Assembly (NCBI GenBank): GCA_026162565.1
Contig: JAOEIQ010000013.1
Location: forward strand, 17,798 to 81,797
DNA length: 64,000 nucleotides
Direction of reading: 5' to 3'
DNA from: Flavobacteriaceae bacterium NBU2973
Lineage (GTDB): Bacteria; Bacteroidota; Bacteroidia; Flavobacteriales; Flavobacteriaceae
Position numbers and translations under genes: made by a program. Below are positions 48,686 to 57,210 of the stretch, in pieces; the first letter of the stretch is position 1, and each line of letters opens with the position of its first letter. The notes beneath the pieces are model-generated. The model saw only the letters and a program-made list of their open reading frames with translations. It made no database searches and was not told the origin of the DNA.

Positions 48686-50092
48686 ATGTCATCTGATAAA
48701 TTATCATTAGTTAAAATTTTAAAATATTTCAAAATTGCCGTTACAGGTAAAGAGCAAGACTTTACCTCTGGAAGTATACGTCGAGCAGTTTTTATGTTAG
48801 CAATTCCAATGATTTTGGAAATGCTTATGGAATCTATTTTCGCTGTAGTCGATATATTTTATGTATCTAAAGTCAGCGTTAATGCTGTTGCCACAATAGG
48901 TTTAACAGAATCTGTGGTTACACTTATTTATGCTGTTGCTATTGGATTAAGCATGGCTGCAACTGCAGTGGTTGCCAGACGAATTGGTGAAAAGGATTTA
49001 AAAGGTGCTTCACAAGCATCTGTTCAGGTTATATTTCTTGGTGTAGCTGTTGCTGCTATTATTAGCGTTATTGGTATTCTCTATCCGAAAGAAATTTTAG
49101 GATTAATGGGAGCAGAGCAGCAACTTATAGAAGATGGTTTTGGTTATACACAGATTTTGCTTGGTGGAAATGTTACCATCATGTTACTCTTTTTAATCAA
49201 TGCCATTTTTAGAGGAGCAGGAAATGCTTCTATTGCTATGTGGACTCTTATAGTATCAAACGGATTGAATATTATTCTAGATCCTATTTTTATTTTCGGC
49301 TTTGGTCCAGTTCCAGCTTATGGAGTAGAAGGCGCAGCAATTGCTACAACAATCGGTCGTGGAACAGCTGTTTTATTTCAACTCGGAATATTATTTTTCG
49401 GGTATAGTCAAATAAAAATTGCTTTAAACGATTTAGTACTACAAACTAAAATCATGTTCAATCTCATAAAAGTATCATTAGGTGGAATAGGGCAGTTTTT
49501 AATTGGCACATCTTCTTGGGTATTCTTAATGCGAATAATGAGTGAGTTTGGTAGCGAGGTATTAGCTGGTTATACAATTGCTATTCGCGTTATGATGTTT
49601 ACGTTTATGCCTGCCTGGGGAATGAGTAATGCAGCAGCAACATTAGTTGGGCAGAATCTAGGTGCTCAAAAACCAGATCGCGCAGAAGACTCTGTTTGGA
49701 AAACAGGAAAGTATAATGCTATTTTCATGGTGTTGGTTTCTATTATTTATTTAGTTTTTGCTAAACAGATAATCCTATTATTTAATACAGATGTAGAAGT
49801 AGTAAAATATGGAAGTCTTTGTTTACAAGTCATTGCTGCTGGTTATATTTTTTATGGTTACGGAATGGTAGTAATTCAAGCCTTTAATGGCGCAGGTGAT
49901 ACTAAAACACCAACTTGGATAAACTTTATTTGTTTCTGGATGTTCCAGTTGCCTTTAGCCTATATTACTGCAGTAACTCTAGATTTTGGGCCTTTAGGTG
50001 TATTTATTTCTATAACTTTAGCAGAAGTTTTAATTGCAGTGATTGGAATTTGGTGGTTTAGAAAAGGAAAATGGAAAAGCGTTAAAGTATAA
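48686..50092 (+). CDS. MATE family efflux transporter
   Basis: 468 aa with twelve membrane helices in two halves. IRRAVFMLAIPMILEMLMESIFAVVDIFYVSKV opens the first half and GGIGQFLIGTSSWVFLMRIMSEFG the second, with AGYTIAIRVMMFTFMPAWGMSNAAATLVGQNLGA, all MATE patterns. It exports cationic drugs or metabolites using Na+ or H+. The N-terminus has a 30-residue cytoplasmic extension. It lies upstream of, and separate from, the trans-sulfuration gene. Confidence 0.92.
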   Translation: MSSDKLSLVKILKYFKIAVTGKEQDFTSGSIRRAVFMLAIPMILEMLMESIFAVVDIFYVSKVSVNAVATIGLTESVVTLIYAVAIGLSMAATAVVARRIGEKDLKGASQASVQVIFLGVAVAAIISVIGILYPKEILGLMGAEQQLIEDGFGYTQILLGGNVTIMLLFLINAIFRGAGNASIAMWTLIVSNGLNIILDPIFIFGFGPVPAYGVEGAAIATTIGRGTAVLFQLGILFFGYSQIKIALNDLVLQTKIMFNLIKVSLGGIGQFLIGTSSWVFLMRIMSEFGSEVLAGYTIAIRVMMFTFMPAWGMSNAAATLVGQNLGAQKPDRAEDSVWKTGKYNAIFMVLVSIIYLVFAKQIILLFNTDVEVVKYGSLCLQVIAAGYIFYGYGMVVIQAFNGAGDTKTPTWINFICFWMFQLPLAYITAVTLDFGPLGVFISITLAEVLIAVIGIWWFRKGKWKSVKV

Positions 50093-50143
50093 TATCATAA
50101 TAATACTTTTTGTAATTTAGAAATTCTAAAAATTTTATAAAAT

Positions 50144-51319
50144 ATGTCTAAAGAAAAATTGGGCTTGAATACGATATGTGCTCATGTTGGAGAAACTCCA
50201 GATAAGCAATTTAAAGGAGCTGTGTCACCTATTTATCTATCCTCTTCATATGAATTTATGGATGTAGATGTAAAACGGTATCCTCGCTATTTTAATACAC
50301 CAAATCAAGAATACCTTTCTAAAAAAATCGCTGCTTTAGAACATTCTGAAGCTGCAATGATATTTGGTTCGGGAATGGCGGCAATAAGTACAACGTTGCT
50401 CGCGTTTTTAAAGTCTGGAGATCATGTGGTTGTTCAAAATGATATTTATGGAGGGACTAGAAACCTTATGGAAGAACATTTTGAAAATTATCAAATAGAC
50501 TTCACATTTACTGACGGAATTCATGTTTCAGATTTTGAAAAAGCGATTAGAGAGAATACTAAAATGATTTATATTGAAACTCCTTCTAATCCACTATTAA
50601 AAATAGTAGATATTGAAGCTGTAGCCAACCTCGCAAAATCTAGAGGAATCATTTCTGCTATTGATAATACATTTGCGTCCTCTGTAGTTCAAAATCCTAT
50701 TGATTTTGGAATAGATATCGTTATGCATTCTGCTACTAAATATTATGGAGGTCATAGTGATATATGTGCAGGAACTGTTGCCTCTTCTCAAGAGCATATA
50801 GATACCATTTGGAATATTGCTAAAAATCTTGGTGGTAGCTTGAGTGATTTTACCGTCTGGATGTTAGAGCGTAGTATGAAAACTCTTGCACTTCGTGTTA
50901 ATGCGCAACAAAAAAATGCTAAAAAGTTAGCCAAGTATTTAAACAATCATAATGCTATCTCTAAAGTATACTATCCTGGTTTAAAATCACATCCTGATCA
51001 CCTTTTAGCTAAAAAGCAAATGAGAGGATTTGGTGCTATGTTATCCTTTGAATTACATAAGCGAATTGATTCTCAAGAATTTTTGAAAGCTTTAAAAATG
51101 ATAAAACCCTCAATGAGTTTGGCAGGAATTGAAAGTACTATGTTATTGCCTGCAGTAGCTTCTCATGCCTTGTTAACTCCAGAAGATAGATTAGCTCAAG
51201 GTATTACAGATAATTTAATTCGTTTTTCTGTTGGAATTGAAGATAGACGAGATTTAATTAAAGACATAGAGCAAGCTATAAAAACAGTTGAAACATCTAA
51301 ACTAATAGAGGCTAATTAA
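50144..51319 (+). CDS. Trans-sulfuration PLP enzyme (cystathionine synthase/lyase family)
   Basis: 391 aa. PLP is bound at the Lys in HSATKYYGGHSD. AMIFGSGMAAISTTLLAFLKSGDHVV, YIETPSNPLLKIVDI and AIDNTFASSVVQNP are family blocks. The fold is shared by cystathionine gamma-synthase, gamma-lyase and methionine gamma-lyase, and one cannot choose with certainty. It lies 10 bases before bshB1, which makes a cysteine-supply role (gamma-lyase) attractive because bacillithiol needs cysteine; that is inference. Confidence 0.9.
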   Translation: MSKEKLGLNTICAHVGETPDKQFKGAVSPIYLSSSYEFMDVDVKRYPRYFNTPNQEYLSKKIAALEHSEAAMIFGSGMAAISTTLLAFLKSGDHVVVQNDIYGGTRNLMEEHFENYQIDFTFTDGIHVSDFEKAIRENTKMIYIETPSNPLLKIVDIEAVANLAKSRGIISAIDNTFASSVVQNPIDFGIDIVMHSATKYYGGHSDICAGTVASSQEHIDTIWNIAKNLGGSLSDFTVWMLERSMKTLALRVNAQQKNAKKLAKYLNNHNAISKVYYPGLKSHPDHLLAKKQMRGFGAMLSFELHKRIDSQEFLKALKMIKPSMSLAGIESTMLLPAVASHALLTPEDRLAQGITDNLIRFSVGIEDRRDLIKDIEQAIKTVETSKLIEAN

Positions 51320-51329
51320 TATAAAAATA

Positions 51330-52046
51330 ATGAAACTAGATATACTAGCCTTTGGTGCACATCCAGATGATATAGAATTAGGCTGTGGAGCAACCATTGC
51401 TAAAGAGATAGCTAAAGGTAAAACAGTTGGAGCTGTTGATTTAACTCGTGGCGAATTAGGAACTCGAGGTACAGCAGAAATTAGAGATGCAGAAGCTAAA
51501 GAGTCCGCAAATATTCTTGGTTTGTCCATGAGAACTAATTTAAAGTTTGCTGACGGCTTTTTTACAAATGATAAACAACATCAATTAGAAGTAATTAAAC
51601 AGATACGTAAGTATCGCCCAGAAATTGTATTATGTAATGCCATTGATGACAGACACATAGATCATGGAAAAGGCAGTAAATTGGTTAGTGATGCTTGTTT
51701 TTTAAGTGGTTTAAGAAAAATTGAAACAGAATTAGATGGTCAGCAGCAAGAGCAATGGAGACCTAAATATGTATATCACTACATACAATGGAAAAACCTT
51801 GCTCCAGATTTTGTGGTGGATGTTTCTGGATTTATGAATACAAAAATTGCATCTGTGTTGGCTTATAAAACACAGTTTTTTGATGCTTCTAGCAAAGAAC
51901 CAGAAACACCAATATCTAGTAAAAATTTTACTGATAGTATAGAATACAGAGCGAGAGATTTAGGACGATTAATAGGAGTAGAGTATGCCGAAGGTTTTAA
52001 TGTAGAACGGTATCCAGCAGTAGAAAGTTTGTTTGATTTACTATAA
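51330..52046 (+). CDS. bshB1: Bacillithiol biosynthesis deacetylase BshB1
   Basis: 238 aa, a PIG-L/LmbE zinc deacetylase without signal peptide. It starts MKLDILAFGAHPDDIELGCG with the zinc-binding HPDD, and continues GAVDLTRGELGTRGTAEIRDAEA and the second His set DRHIDHGKGS. It hydrolyses GlcNAc-malate to GlcN-malate, the second step of bacillithiol synthesis. Flavobacteria use this thiol instead of glutathione. It is likely cotranscribed with the trans-sulfuration gene. Confidence 0.92.
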   Translation: MKLDILAFGAHPDDIELGCGATIAKEIAKGKTVGAVDLTRGELGTRGTAEIRDAEAKESANILGLSMRTNLKFADGFFTNDKQHQLEVIKQIRKYRPEIVLCNAIDDRHIDHGKGSKLVSDACFLSGLRKIETELDGQQQEQWRPKYVYHYIQWKNLAPDFVVDVSGFMNTKIASVLAYKTQFFDASSKEPETPISSKNFTDSIEYRARDLGRLIGVEYAEGFNVERYPAVESLFDLL

Positions 52047-52063
52047 TATTTCGCAAAAAGTTT

Positions 52064-52093
52064 TTGCAATAAATTTTAAATGATATACATTTG
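52064..52093 (+). promoter_or_regulatory. tRNA-His promoter (TTG-N19-TACATTTG)
   Basis: TTG at 52064-52066, a 19-base spacer, and TACATTTG at 52086-52093: an exact match to the Bacteroidota promoter (-33 TTG, -7 TAnnTTTG). The -33 box overlaps a small palindrome GCAAAAAGTTTTTGC at 52053-52067 just after bshB1. Confidence 0.8.
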
Positions 52094-52110
52094 CACACGC
52101 AAGCAAAATG

Positions 52111-52187
52111 GTGGTTGTAGCTCAGTTGGTTAGAGCGCTGGTTTGTGGTACCAGATGTCGTGGGTTCGAGTCCCATCTTCCACCCCA
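52111..52187 (+). tRNA. tRNA-His (anticodon GTG)
   Basis: Cloverleaf from 52111 to the encoded CCA at 52185-52187. The D-arm is GCTC...GAGC. The anticodon arm is CTGGT-TTGTGGT-ACCAG with anticodon GTG at 52145-52147. The T-arm is GTGGG-TTCGAGT-CCCAT. The base before position 1 is G (52110), as required for the extra G-1 of tRNA-His. The acceptor halves GTGGTTG and CTTCCAC pair at five positions; positions 5-68 and 6-67 would be U-U. Confidence 0.95.
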
Positions 52188-52193
52188 AGACTT

Positions 52194-52227
52194 AAAGCTT
52201 CTCTATTTAGAGGAGCTTTTTTTGTTT
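52194..52227 (+). terminator. Terminator after tRNA-His
   Basis: 9-bp stem AGCTTCTCT/AGAGGAGCT (one G-U) with a 4-base loop, followed by a run of seven T. It lies 8 bases after the tRNA. Confidence 0.85.
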
Positions 52228-52240
52228 TAAAAAAATCATG

Positions 52241-52266
52241 TAACTTTGTCATCCAAATACGTTTGG
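52241..52266 (+). promoter_or_regulatory. pyrR promoter with a small inverted repeat
   Basis: The exact -7 box TAACTTTG is at 52241-52248. TTTG at 52221-52224, within the terminator T-tract, is the only -33 candidate (spacer 16, short). Immediately after the expected transcription start lies CCAAA-TACG-TTTGG (52253-52266), which could form a small leader hairpin before the pyrR ATG at 52274. Confidence 0.5.
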
Positions 52267-52273
52267 AATCTTT

Positions 52274-52822
52274 ATGAGTCAAAAATTGCTACTTAACGCA
52301 ACAGAAGTTAATATCATTCTTCATCGATTGGCTTGTCAACTCATTGAAAATCACAACGACTTTTCTAATACTGCTATAATTGGTCTACAACCAAGAGGTA
52401 AATATCTTGCAAAACGTTTAAAGCTTATGTTAGAAAGTGAGTATAAAATTAAGAACGTTGCTTTAGGACATTTGGATATTACATTTTATCGTGATGATTT
52501 TAGAAGGAGTGGTAAACCATTAGAGGCTAATACAACAGATATTAATTTTATTGTAGAAAATAAAAAAGTGGTTTTTGTAGATGATGTATTATATACAGGA
52601 CGAAGCATCAGAGCTGCTCTAACGGCAATTCAATCTTTTGGTAGACCAAGCGAAATAGAATTACTAACATTAATAGATAGACGTTTTAGTCGCCATTTAC
52701 CAATTCAACCAGATTATAGAGGTCGACAAGTTGATGCTATTAATGATGAAAAAGTGAAAGTTAATTGGAAGGAGAATGAAGGAGAAGATGCTGTTTATCT
52801 TATTGAAAAAGAATCTTTCTGA
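52274..52822 (+). CDS. pyrR: PyrR uracil phosphoribosyltransferase / pyr regulator
   Basis: 182 aa. The PRPP loop is VVFVDDVLYTGRSIRAAL, with IGLQPRGKYLAKRL near the start and LIDRRFSRHLPIQPDYRGR, typical of PyrR. The enzyme makes UMP from uracil and PRPP, and in many bacteria binds pyr mRNA to shut down pyrimidine genes. It is followed 61 bases later by pyrB, and hairpins lie in that gap. RNA-binding regulation in Bacteroidota is not proven. Confidence 0.93.
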   Translation: MSQKLLLNATEVNIILHRLACQLIENHNDFSNTAIIGLQPRGKYLAKRLKLMLESEYKIKNVALGHLDITFYRDDFRRSGKPLEANTTDINFIVENKKVVFVDDVLYTGRSIRAALTAIQSFGRPSEIELLTLIDRRFSRHLPIQPDYRGRQVDAINDEKVKVNWKENEGEDAVYLIEKESF

Positions 52823-52870
52823 TTTTTAATCAGAAAAAAAAAAATAATGTCATTCCCATGAAAATGGGAA
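52819..52870 (+). other. Two hairpins between pyrR and pyrB
   Basis: CTGATT-TTT-AATCAG at 52819-52833 includes the pyrR stop codon. TTCCCAT-GAAA-ATGGGAA at 52853-52870 is a perfect 7-bp stem with a GAAA tetraloop, 13 bases before the pyrB ATG. No T-run follows the second stem, so it is not a simple terminator. Confidence 0.6.
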
Positions 52871-52883
52871 AAATAAATAACTC

Positions 52884-53813
52884 ATGAGCGAATTAAGTGT
52901 TAATCACTTACTGGGAATTAAGTATCTGAAAGAATCAGATATCGATCTAATTTTTAAAACGGCAGATCATTTTAAAGAAGTTATTAATAGACCTATTAAA
53001 AAAGTTCCTTCGTTAAGAGATATTACTATTGCTAATTTATTTTTTGAAAACTCTACAAGAACCAAGCTTTCATTTGAACTAGCTGAAAAACGTTTATCGG
53101 CTGATGTTATTAATTTTTCAGCGTCTCAATCATCAGTTAAAAAAGGAGAAACACTCATAGATACTGTTAATAATATTCTATCTATGAAAGTAGATATGGT
53201 AGTTATGAGACATCCAAATCCTGGAGCTGGTGTGTTTTTATCTAAACATGTAAACGCAAGTATCATAAATGCTGGAGATGGAGCACATGAGCATCCTACT
53301 CAAGCTCTATTAGATTCATATTCCATTCGTGAGCGATTAGGAAGCGTTAAAGGAAAAAAGGTAGTTATTGTTGGAGATATATTACATAGTCGCGTAGCGC
53401 TTTCAAATATTTTTGCTTTGCAATTGCAAGGCGCAAAAGTCATGGTTTGTGGTCCAAAAACATTATTGCCAAAGCATATTGATAAGTTAGGCGTGATTGT
53501 TGAAACAGATTTACGGAAAGCTTTAAATTGGTGCGATGTGGCTAACATGCTTCGCGTTCAGAATGAGCGAATGGAAGTGAGTTATTTTCCATCAACTAGA
53601 GAATATGCTCAACAATTTGGTGTCACTAAAGCGTTATTAGATTCTCTTGATAACGAAATAGTGATTATGCATCCAGGACCAATAAATAGAGGTGTTGAGA
53701 TAACTAGTGATGTTGCAGATTCTGATCAAGCTATTATTTTGGATCAAGTACAAAATGGAGTAGCTATTAGGATGGCAGTAATTTATTTATTAGCTTCAAA
53801 AATAAAACAATAG
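52884..53813 (+). CDS. pyrB: Aspartate carbamoyltransferase catalytic subunit
   Basis: 309 aa. The carbamoyl-phosphate loop is FFENSTRTKLSFE, then GDGAHEHPTQALLDSYSI and MHPGPINRGVEI. It joins carbamoyl phosphate to aspartate, the first committed pyrimidine step. No pyrI regulatory gene follows, so it acts as a catalytic trimer or with another partner. It is in an operon with pyrR upstream and a small STAS-like gene 3 bases downstream. Confidence 0.95.
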   Translation: MSELSVNHLLGIKYLKESDIDLIFKTADHFKEVINRPIKKVPSLRDITIANLFFENSTRTKLSFELAEKRLSADVINFSASQSSVKKGETLIDTVNNILSMKVDMVVMRHPNPGAGVFLSKHVNASIINAGDGAHEHPTQALLDSYSIRERLGSVKGKKVVIVGDILHSRVALSNIFALQLQGAKVMVCGPKTLLPKHIDKLGVIVETDLRKALNWCDVANMLRVQNERMEVSYFPSTREYAQQFGVTKALLDSLDNEIVIMHPGPINRGVEITSDVADSDQAIILDQVQNGVAIRMAVIYLLASKIKQ

Positions 53814-53816
53814 TAT

Positions 53817-54149
53817 ATGATTATTGATAGAGAAGGAAATAGTGTTACAATTACTCAAGAGCGAGCGAGTGTTAAGGAGTTAGTAGAAAAAATAACTGAC
53901 TTACAACCAAAGTATAAGAGCAATAACATTATCGTAAATCTATCATCATTAGGGAATTTATCTTTATACGACATCATTGAGTTTTTAAGGGTTTCTAATA
54001 CGCATCGTCTTGGTAAACAATCCTTTGTTATTGTCTCTTCTAATGTTAATATAGATGAAACTCCAGACGAAATAATTGTTGTGCCAACACTTCAAGAAGC
54101 TCACGATATTATCGATATGGAAGAAATGGAACGTGATCTAGGTTTGTAA
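53817..54149 (+). CDS. Small STAS-like protein before rnz
   Basis: 110 aa. The layout strand-helix-strand-helix (NSVTITQERASVKELVEKI, NNIIVNLSSLGNLSLYDIIEFLRVSNTHR, SFVIVSSNVNIDETPDEIIVVPTLQEAHDIIDMEEMERDLGL) resembles a STAS/anti-sigma antagonist fold. No clear phosphorylatable Ser site is evident. It is often annotated as ribonuclease Z by error because of the neighbour. It is 1 base before rnz. Confidence 0.7.
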   Translation: MIIDREGNSVTITQERASVKELVEKITDLQPKYKSNNIIVNLSSLGNLSLYDIIEFLRVSNTHRLGKQSFVIVSSNVNIDETPDEIIVVPTLQEAHDIIDMEEMERDLGL

Positions 54150-54150
54150 T

Positions 54151-55056
54151 ATGAAGCTAACCATATTAGGCTGTTATAGTGCAACACCAAGAACTAATAC
54201 CAATCCTACATCTCAAGTTTTAGATATAAGAAACAACCTGTTTTTAATAGATTGTGGCGAAGGCACACAAGTCCAATTACGAAAGCATAAAATTAAATTT
54301 TCTCGAATAAAGCACATATTTATCTCACATCTTCATGGAGATCACTATTTCGGACTGGTTGGATTAATTTCAACTTTTAGGTTATTAACCAGAGAAACAG
54401 ATTTGCATATTTATGGACCAAAAGGTTTAAAAGAAGTCATTACGCTTCAAATGAAACTAGCTGATTCATGGACAAACTACAAGCTTATCTTTCATGAGTT
54501 AAATTCTAAAGAGTCTGAACTAATTTATGAAGACGATAGTGTTGAGGTACATACAATTCCTTTAGACCATCGTGTGTACACTAATGGATTTTTATTTAAA
54601 GAAAAGGAAGGTGAGCGCAGACTTAAAATTGGAGATGTTGAAGATGCCAATATTGATGTTGCTTATTATAATAAATTAAAGCAAGGTCATGATGTCGTGA
54701 ATAGAGAAGGTGTTTTAATTGATAACTATAAAGTGACGTTTGATCCTCATCCTCCAAAAAGTTATGCATTTTGTAGTGATACAGCTTATAAAGAAGCTAT
54801 TGTTCCGATAATCAAAAATGTAGATGTATTGTACCATGAATCTACGTTTATAGATAAGCATAAAGATCTTGCTCCAAAGACAAAACATTCTACGGCAAAA
54901 GAAGCAGCAACCATAGCTAAAAAAGCAGAAGTAGGGACTTTAATTCTCGGACATTATTCAACGCGATATGATGATTTAGAAGCTTTTAAAACAGAAGCGC
55001 AAGAAGTTTTTGATAGTGTGGAGCTTGCTGAAGACGGTAAACTATTTGAGTTTTAG
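54151..55056 (+). CDS. rnz: Ribonuclease Z
   Basis: 301 aa. The zinc motif is FISHLHGDHYFGLVGL (HxHxDH), followed by LDHRVYTNGFLF, FCSDTAY, LYHESTF and ILGHYSTRY. The last block is the tRNase Z exosite/His box. It trims tRNA 3' ends after transcription (for tRNAs without CCA) or acts in RNA turnover. The adjacent tRNA-His already encodes CCA. It overlaps no neighbour, but lies in the pyrR-pyrB-STAS-rnz-pdxH row with gaps of 1-12 bases after pyrB. Confidence 0.94.
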   Translation: MKLTILGCYSATPRTNTNPTSQVLDIRNNLFLIDCGEGTQVQLRKHKIKFSRIKHIFISHLHGDHYFGLVGLISTFRLLTRETDLHIYGPKGLKEVITLQMKLADSWTNYKLIFHELNSKESELIYEDDSVEVHTIPLDHRVYTNGFLFKEKEGERRLKIGDVEDANIDVAYYNKLKQGHDVVNREGVLIDNYKVTFDPHPPKSYAFCSDTAYKEAIVPIIKNVDVLYHESTFIDKHKDLAPKTKHSTAKEAATIAKKAEVGTLILGHYSTRYDDLEAFKTEAQEVFDSVELAEDGKLFEF

Positions 55057-55068
55057 TATTTTTATAAA

Positions 55069-55713
55069 ATGGAAAAAGATTTAAGCAATTATAGAAAGTC
55101 TTACGAAAAAGGAGAACTCTTAATGAGTGATACTCCCGAAAACCCATTAGAGTTATTTCAGAAATGGTTTTACGAAGTTGATACGCATTTCCCTGAAGAT
55201 GAAACCAATGCCATGACGCTTTCTACTATTGGATTAGATGGCTTTCCAAAGAGTAGAGTAGTACTACTTAAAAAGTATACACACGAAGGTTTTATATTCT
55301 ACACGAATTATAAAAGTGAAAAAGGAAAAGCAATACACGAAAACCCAAATGTTTGCCTATCGTTTTTTTGGCATGGCGCAGAACGTCAAGTTATTATAAA
55401 GGGCAAAGCTGAAAAAATAGCTGAAAATTTAAGTGATGGCTATTTTGAATCCAGACCAAGAGGAAGTCAATTAGGAGCTTTAGTGTCTAACCAAAGTGAA
55501 GAAGTTACTAAAGAGGCGTTAGAACAAAAGCTTAAAGACCTTGAAATAGAATATGAAGGAAAACACATACCAAGACCTAAATTTTGGGGAGGTTATATAG
55601 TTAAGCCTGTAGAAATAGAATTTTGGCAAGGAAGACCTAGTAGATTACATGATCGTATTTGTTATACATTAGACCATAATTTTAATTGGAATAAAAAGCG
55701 ATTATCACCTTAA
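55069..55713 (+). CDS. pdxH: Pyridoxamine 5'-phosphate oxidase
   Basis: 214 aa. NAMTLSTIGLDGFPKSRVVLLKKYTHEGFIFYTNYKSEKGKAI is the FMN-binding half and PKFWGGYIVKPVEIEFWQGRPSRLHDRICY the PLP end, both typical of PdxH. It oxidises PNP/PMP to PLP using FMN and O2. It is the last gene of the pyrR-rnz row, 12 bases after rnz. PLP is the cofactor of the trans-sulfuration enzyme 4 kb upstream. Confidence 0.95.
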   Translation: MEKDLSNYRKSYEKGELLMSDTPENPLELFQKWFYEVDTHFPEDETNAMTLSTIGLDGFPKSRVVLLKKYTHEGFIFYTNYKSEKGKAIHENPNVCLSFFWHGAERQVIIKGKAEKIAENLSDGYFESRPRGSQLGALVSNQSEEVTKEALEQKLKDLEIEYEGKHIPRPKFWGGYIVKPVEIEFWQGRPSRLHDRICYTLDHNFNWNKKRLSP

Positions 55714-55718
55714 AAAAC

Positions 55719-55806
55719 ATCGATTAAATGCATAATACTTCTTTAAAACGTGCATTTCATCGATAAAAAACATAAATTTTCGACGAAATGCATGTATTTT
55801 ATCGAT
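55719..55806. promoter_or_regulatory. Three copies of a 15-bp motif before the CAP lipoprotein gene
   Basis: ATCGATTAAATGCAT (55719-55733, plus), its near copy ATCGATGAAATGCAC on the minus strand (55750-55764), and TTCGACGAAATGCAT (55780-55794, plus). A lone ATCGAT follows at 55801-55806. The second and third copies face each other as a 15-bp inverted repeat with two mismatches. Likely binding sites for one regulator of the gene at 55883. Confidence 0.6.
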
Positions 55807-55882
55807 TTTAACATTTAGTTAACGGTCAAACTATAGTTGTACTCATATTTTAGTGATCCCGAATCATTAAAACCCCAAAACA

Positions 55883-56374
55883 ATGAGACAACCTACATTA
55901 CTTTTGCTATTGGTATGTATAGCCTTTTCATCATTTTCTTGTTCAACAGATAGCATAGACGAAAACGTCGATGCCATAACTGTTACAGAAGCTCCTCAAG
56001 CTAAACAAATAGAAATAGAAATACTTGAGCTTATTAATAATCACAGAATTACAATAGGATTAAATCCTTTAAATAGTATGAACGATATTAAAGCACAAGC
56101 GTATAGTCATACCAATTATATGGTAGATACAGGTGCTGTATCTCATAATGGTTTTCACCAACGTAAAAACAATTTAATTGCCAATGCTGGCGCTACAAAA
56201 GTAGGCGAGAATGTTGCTTATGCATACAGTTCTCCTGCATCTGTTGTTAATGCATGGATTAATAGCGACACACATAGAGATGTGTTAGAAGGCGATTATA
56301 CCAATTTTGATATCTCTGCCGAGCAAGACGCAGAAGGACGTTGGTATTACACTAATATTTTTATTAAACGATAA
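55883..56374 (+). CDS. CAP-domain (SCP/PR-1) lipoprotein
   Basis: 163 aa with a lipoprotein signal (lipobox FSSFSC, lipidated Cys near 20). The CAP domain shows EILELINNHRITIGLNPL, AQAYSHTNYMVDTGAVSHNGFHQR, VGENVAYAYSSPASVVNAWINSDTHRDVLEGDYTNFDISAEQ. The His/Glu set of CAP proteins is present. Secreted bacterial CAP proteins have uncertain roles. It has its own promoter region with repeated motif sites and a terminator behind it. Confidence 0.88.
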   Translation: MRQPTLLLLLVCIAFSSFSCSTDSIDENVDAITVTEAPQAKQIEIEILELINNHRITIGLNPLNSMNDIKAQAYSHTNYMVDTGAVSHNGFHQRKNNLIANAGATKVGENVAYAYSSPASVVNAWINSDTHRDVLEGDYTNFDISAEQDAEGRWYYTNIFIKR

Positions 56375-56436
56375 TAATCAAGATTCTGCTTAATTTTAAT
56401 TTTATGATTAATTGAGTGTTAACCCTTGAATGGTTA

Positions 56437-56470
56437 ATAAAGGCTACTTAAACAAGTAGCCTTTATTTTT
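56437..56470 (+). terminator. Terminator after the CAP gene
   Basis: Perfect stem AAAGGCTACTT/AAGTAGCCTTT with a 4-base loop AAAC, followed by ATTTTTT. It ends about 90 bases past the stop. Confidence 0.88.
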
Positions 56471-56529
56471 TATAGACTGTTCTGTTATAAAAAAACATAT
56501 ATTAGTATTACGATTTGTATAATATTTGG

Positions 56530-57210
56530 ATGAACCGGAAAACTAACGATATACTTTTCTTAATTGGAATAACACTTTTGTTAATTGGAGCATTTGGTTT
56601 GACATTCACTGCTTTTTTTGCAATCATAGGTTTGCCTATTTTCATAGTTGGTATAGTTTTAATTCTAATATCCAAGAGAAAACAGAAAACTAAAGCTCTA
56701 TGGATTTTGGGAAGTATTGCCGCTATTATTGCATTTTGGCCAATTTGGACAAAAATCAATACCATAGAACCAGAAACCTATCTTGTTCCTGATGATTTTA
56801 GCGGAAAGATTAAAATAATTTATGGATTGGAATGTGGAATTAAGCCCAAATTAGAAAATGGAAGAAGAATTTTAGAGATTCCAAATGACGGAATTTTGTT
56901 TGTCAATTATGAATTTAAAAGCGGAATAATTGACCACGAATACTATTCTATTGATAAGAAGGGGGGAAGAGTTAAACTAGAGCGATATGAAAACTATGAA
57001 AAAGGAACTAAAAATGTTCCAGGAATTGGATTTGGAGCTTCAGGTAATTTTCCAGGCAAAATGCCAGATGGTGGGTTTTCTTCTGAATCACCTTTGACTA
57101 TACATTATTCGGAATTTCAGGTTATTCGTGATTCCACAGTTAAATATGATTTTAAAAAAGAAAGAAAATTTGATTCGATTGTTAGGTCAAGGATTGAAAA
57201 TTGTAAATAA
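56530..57210 (+). CDS. Membrane-anchored protein of unknown function (DUF6843-like)
   Basis: 226 aa from the ATG at 56530 (an ATG 5 codons earlier is also in frame but overlaps the promoter area). Two or three N-terminal membrane helices (ILFLIGITLLLIGAFGLTF, IIGLPIFIVGIVLILIS, ALWILGSIAAIIAF) lead to an extracytoplasmic domain beginning EPETYLVPDDFSGKIKIIYG, a pattern I associate with DUF6843. Function unknown. Confidence 0.68.
   Translation: MNRKTNDILFLIGITLLLIGAFGLTFTAFFAIIGLPIFIVGIVLILISKRKQKTKALWILGSIAAIIAFWPIWTKINTIEPETYLVPDDFSGKIKIIYGLECGIKPKLENGRRILEIPNDGILFVNYEFKSGIIDHEYYSIDKKGGRVKLERYENYEKGTKNVPGIGFGASGNFPGKMPDGGFSSESPLTIHYSEFQVIRDSTVKYDFKKERKFDSIVRSRIENCK

Noticed and set aside
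53817..54149. Ribonuclease Z fragment
   Set aside because: It lacks any metallo-beta-lactamase motif; the complete rnz follows directly.
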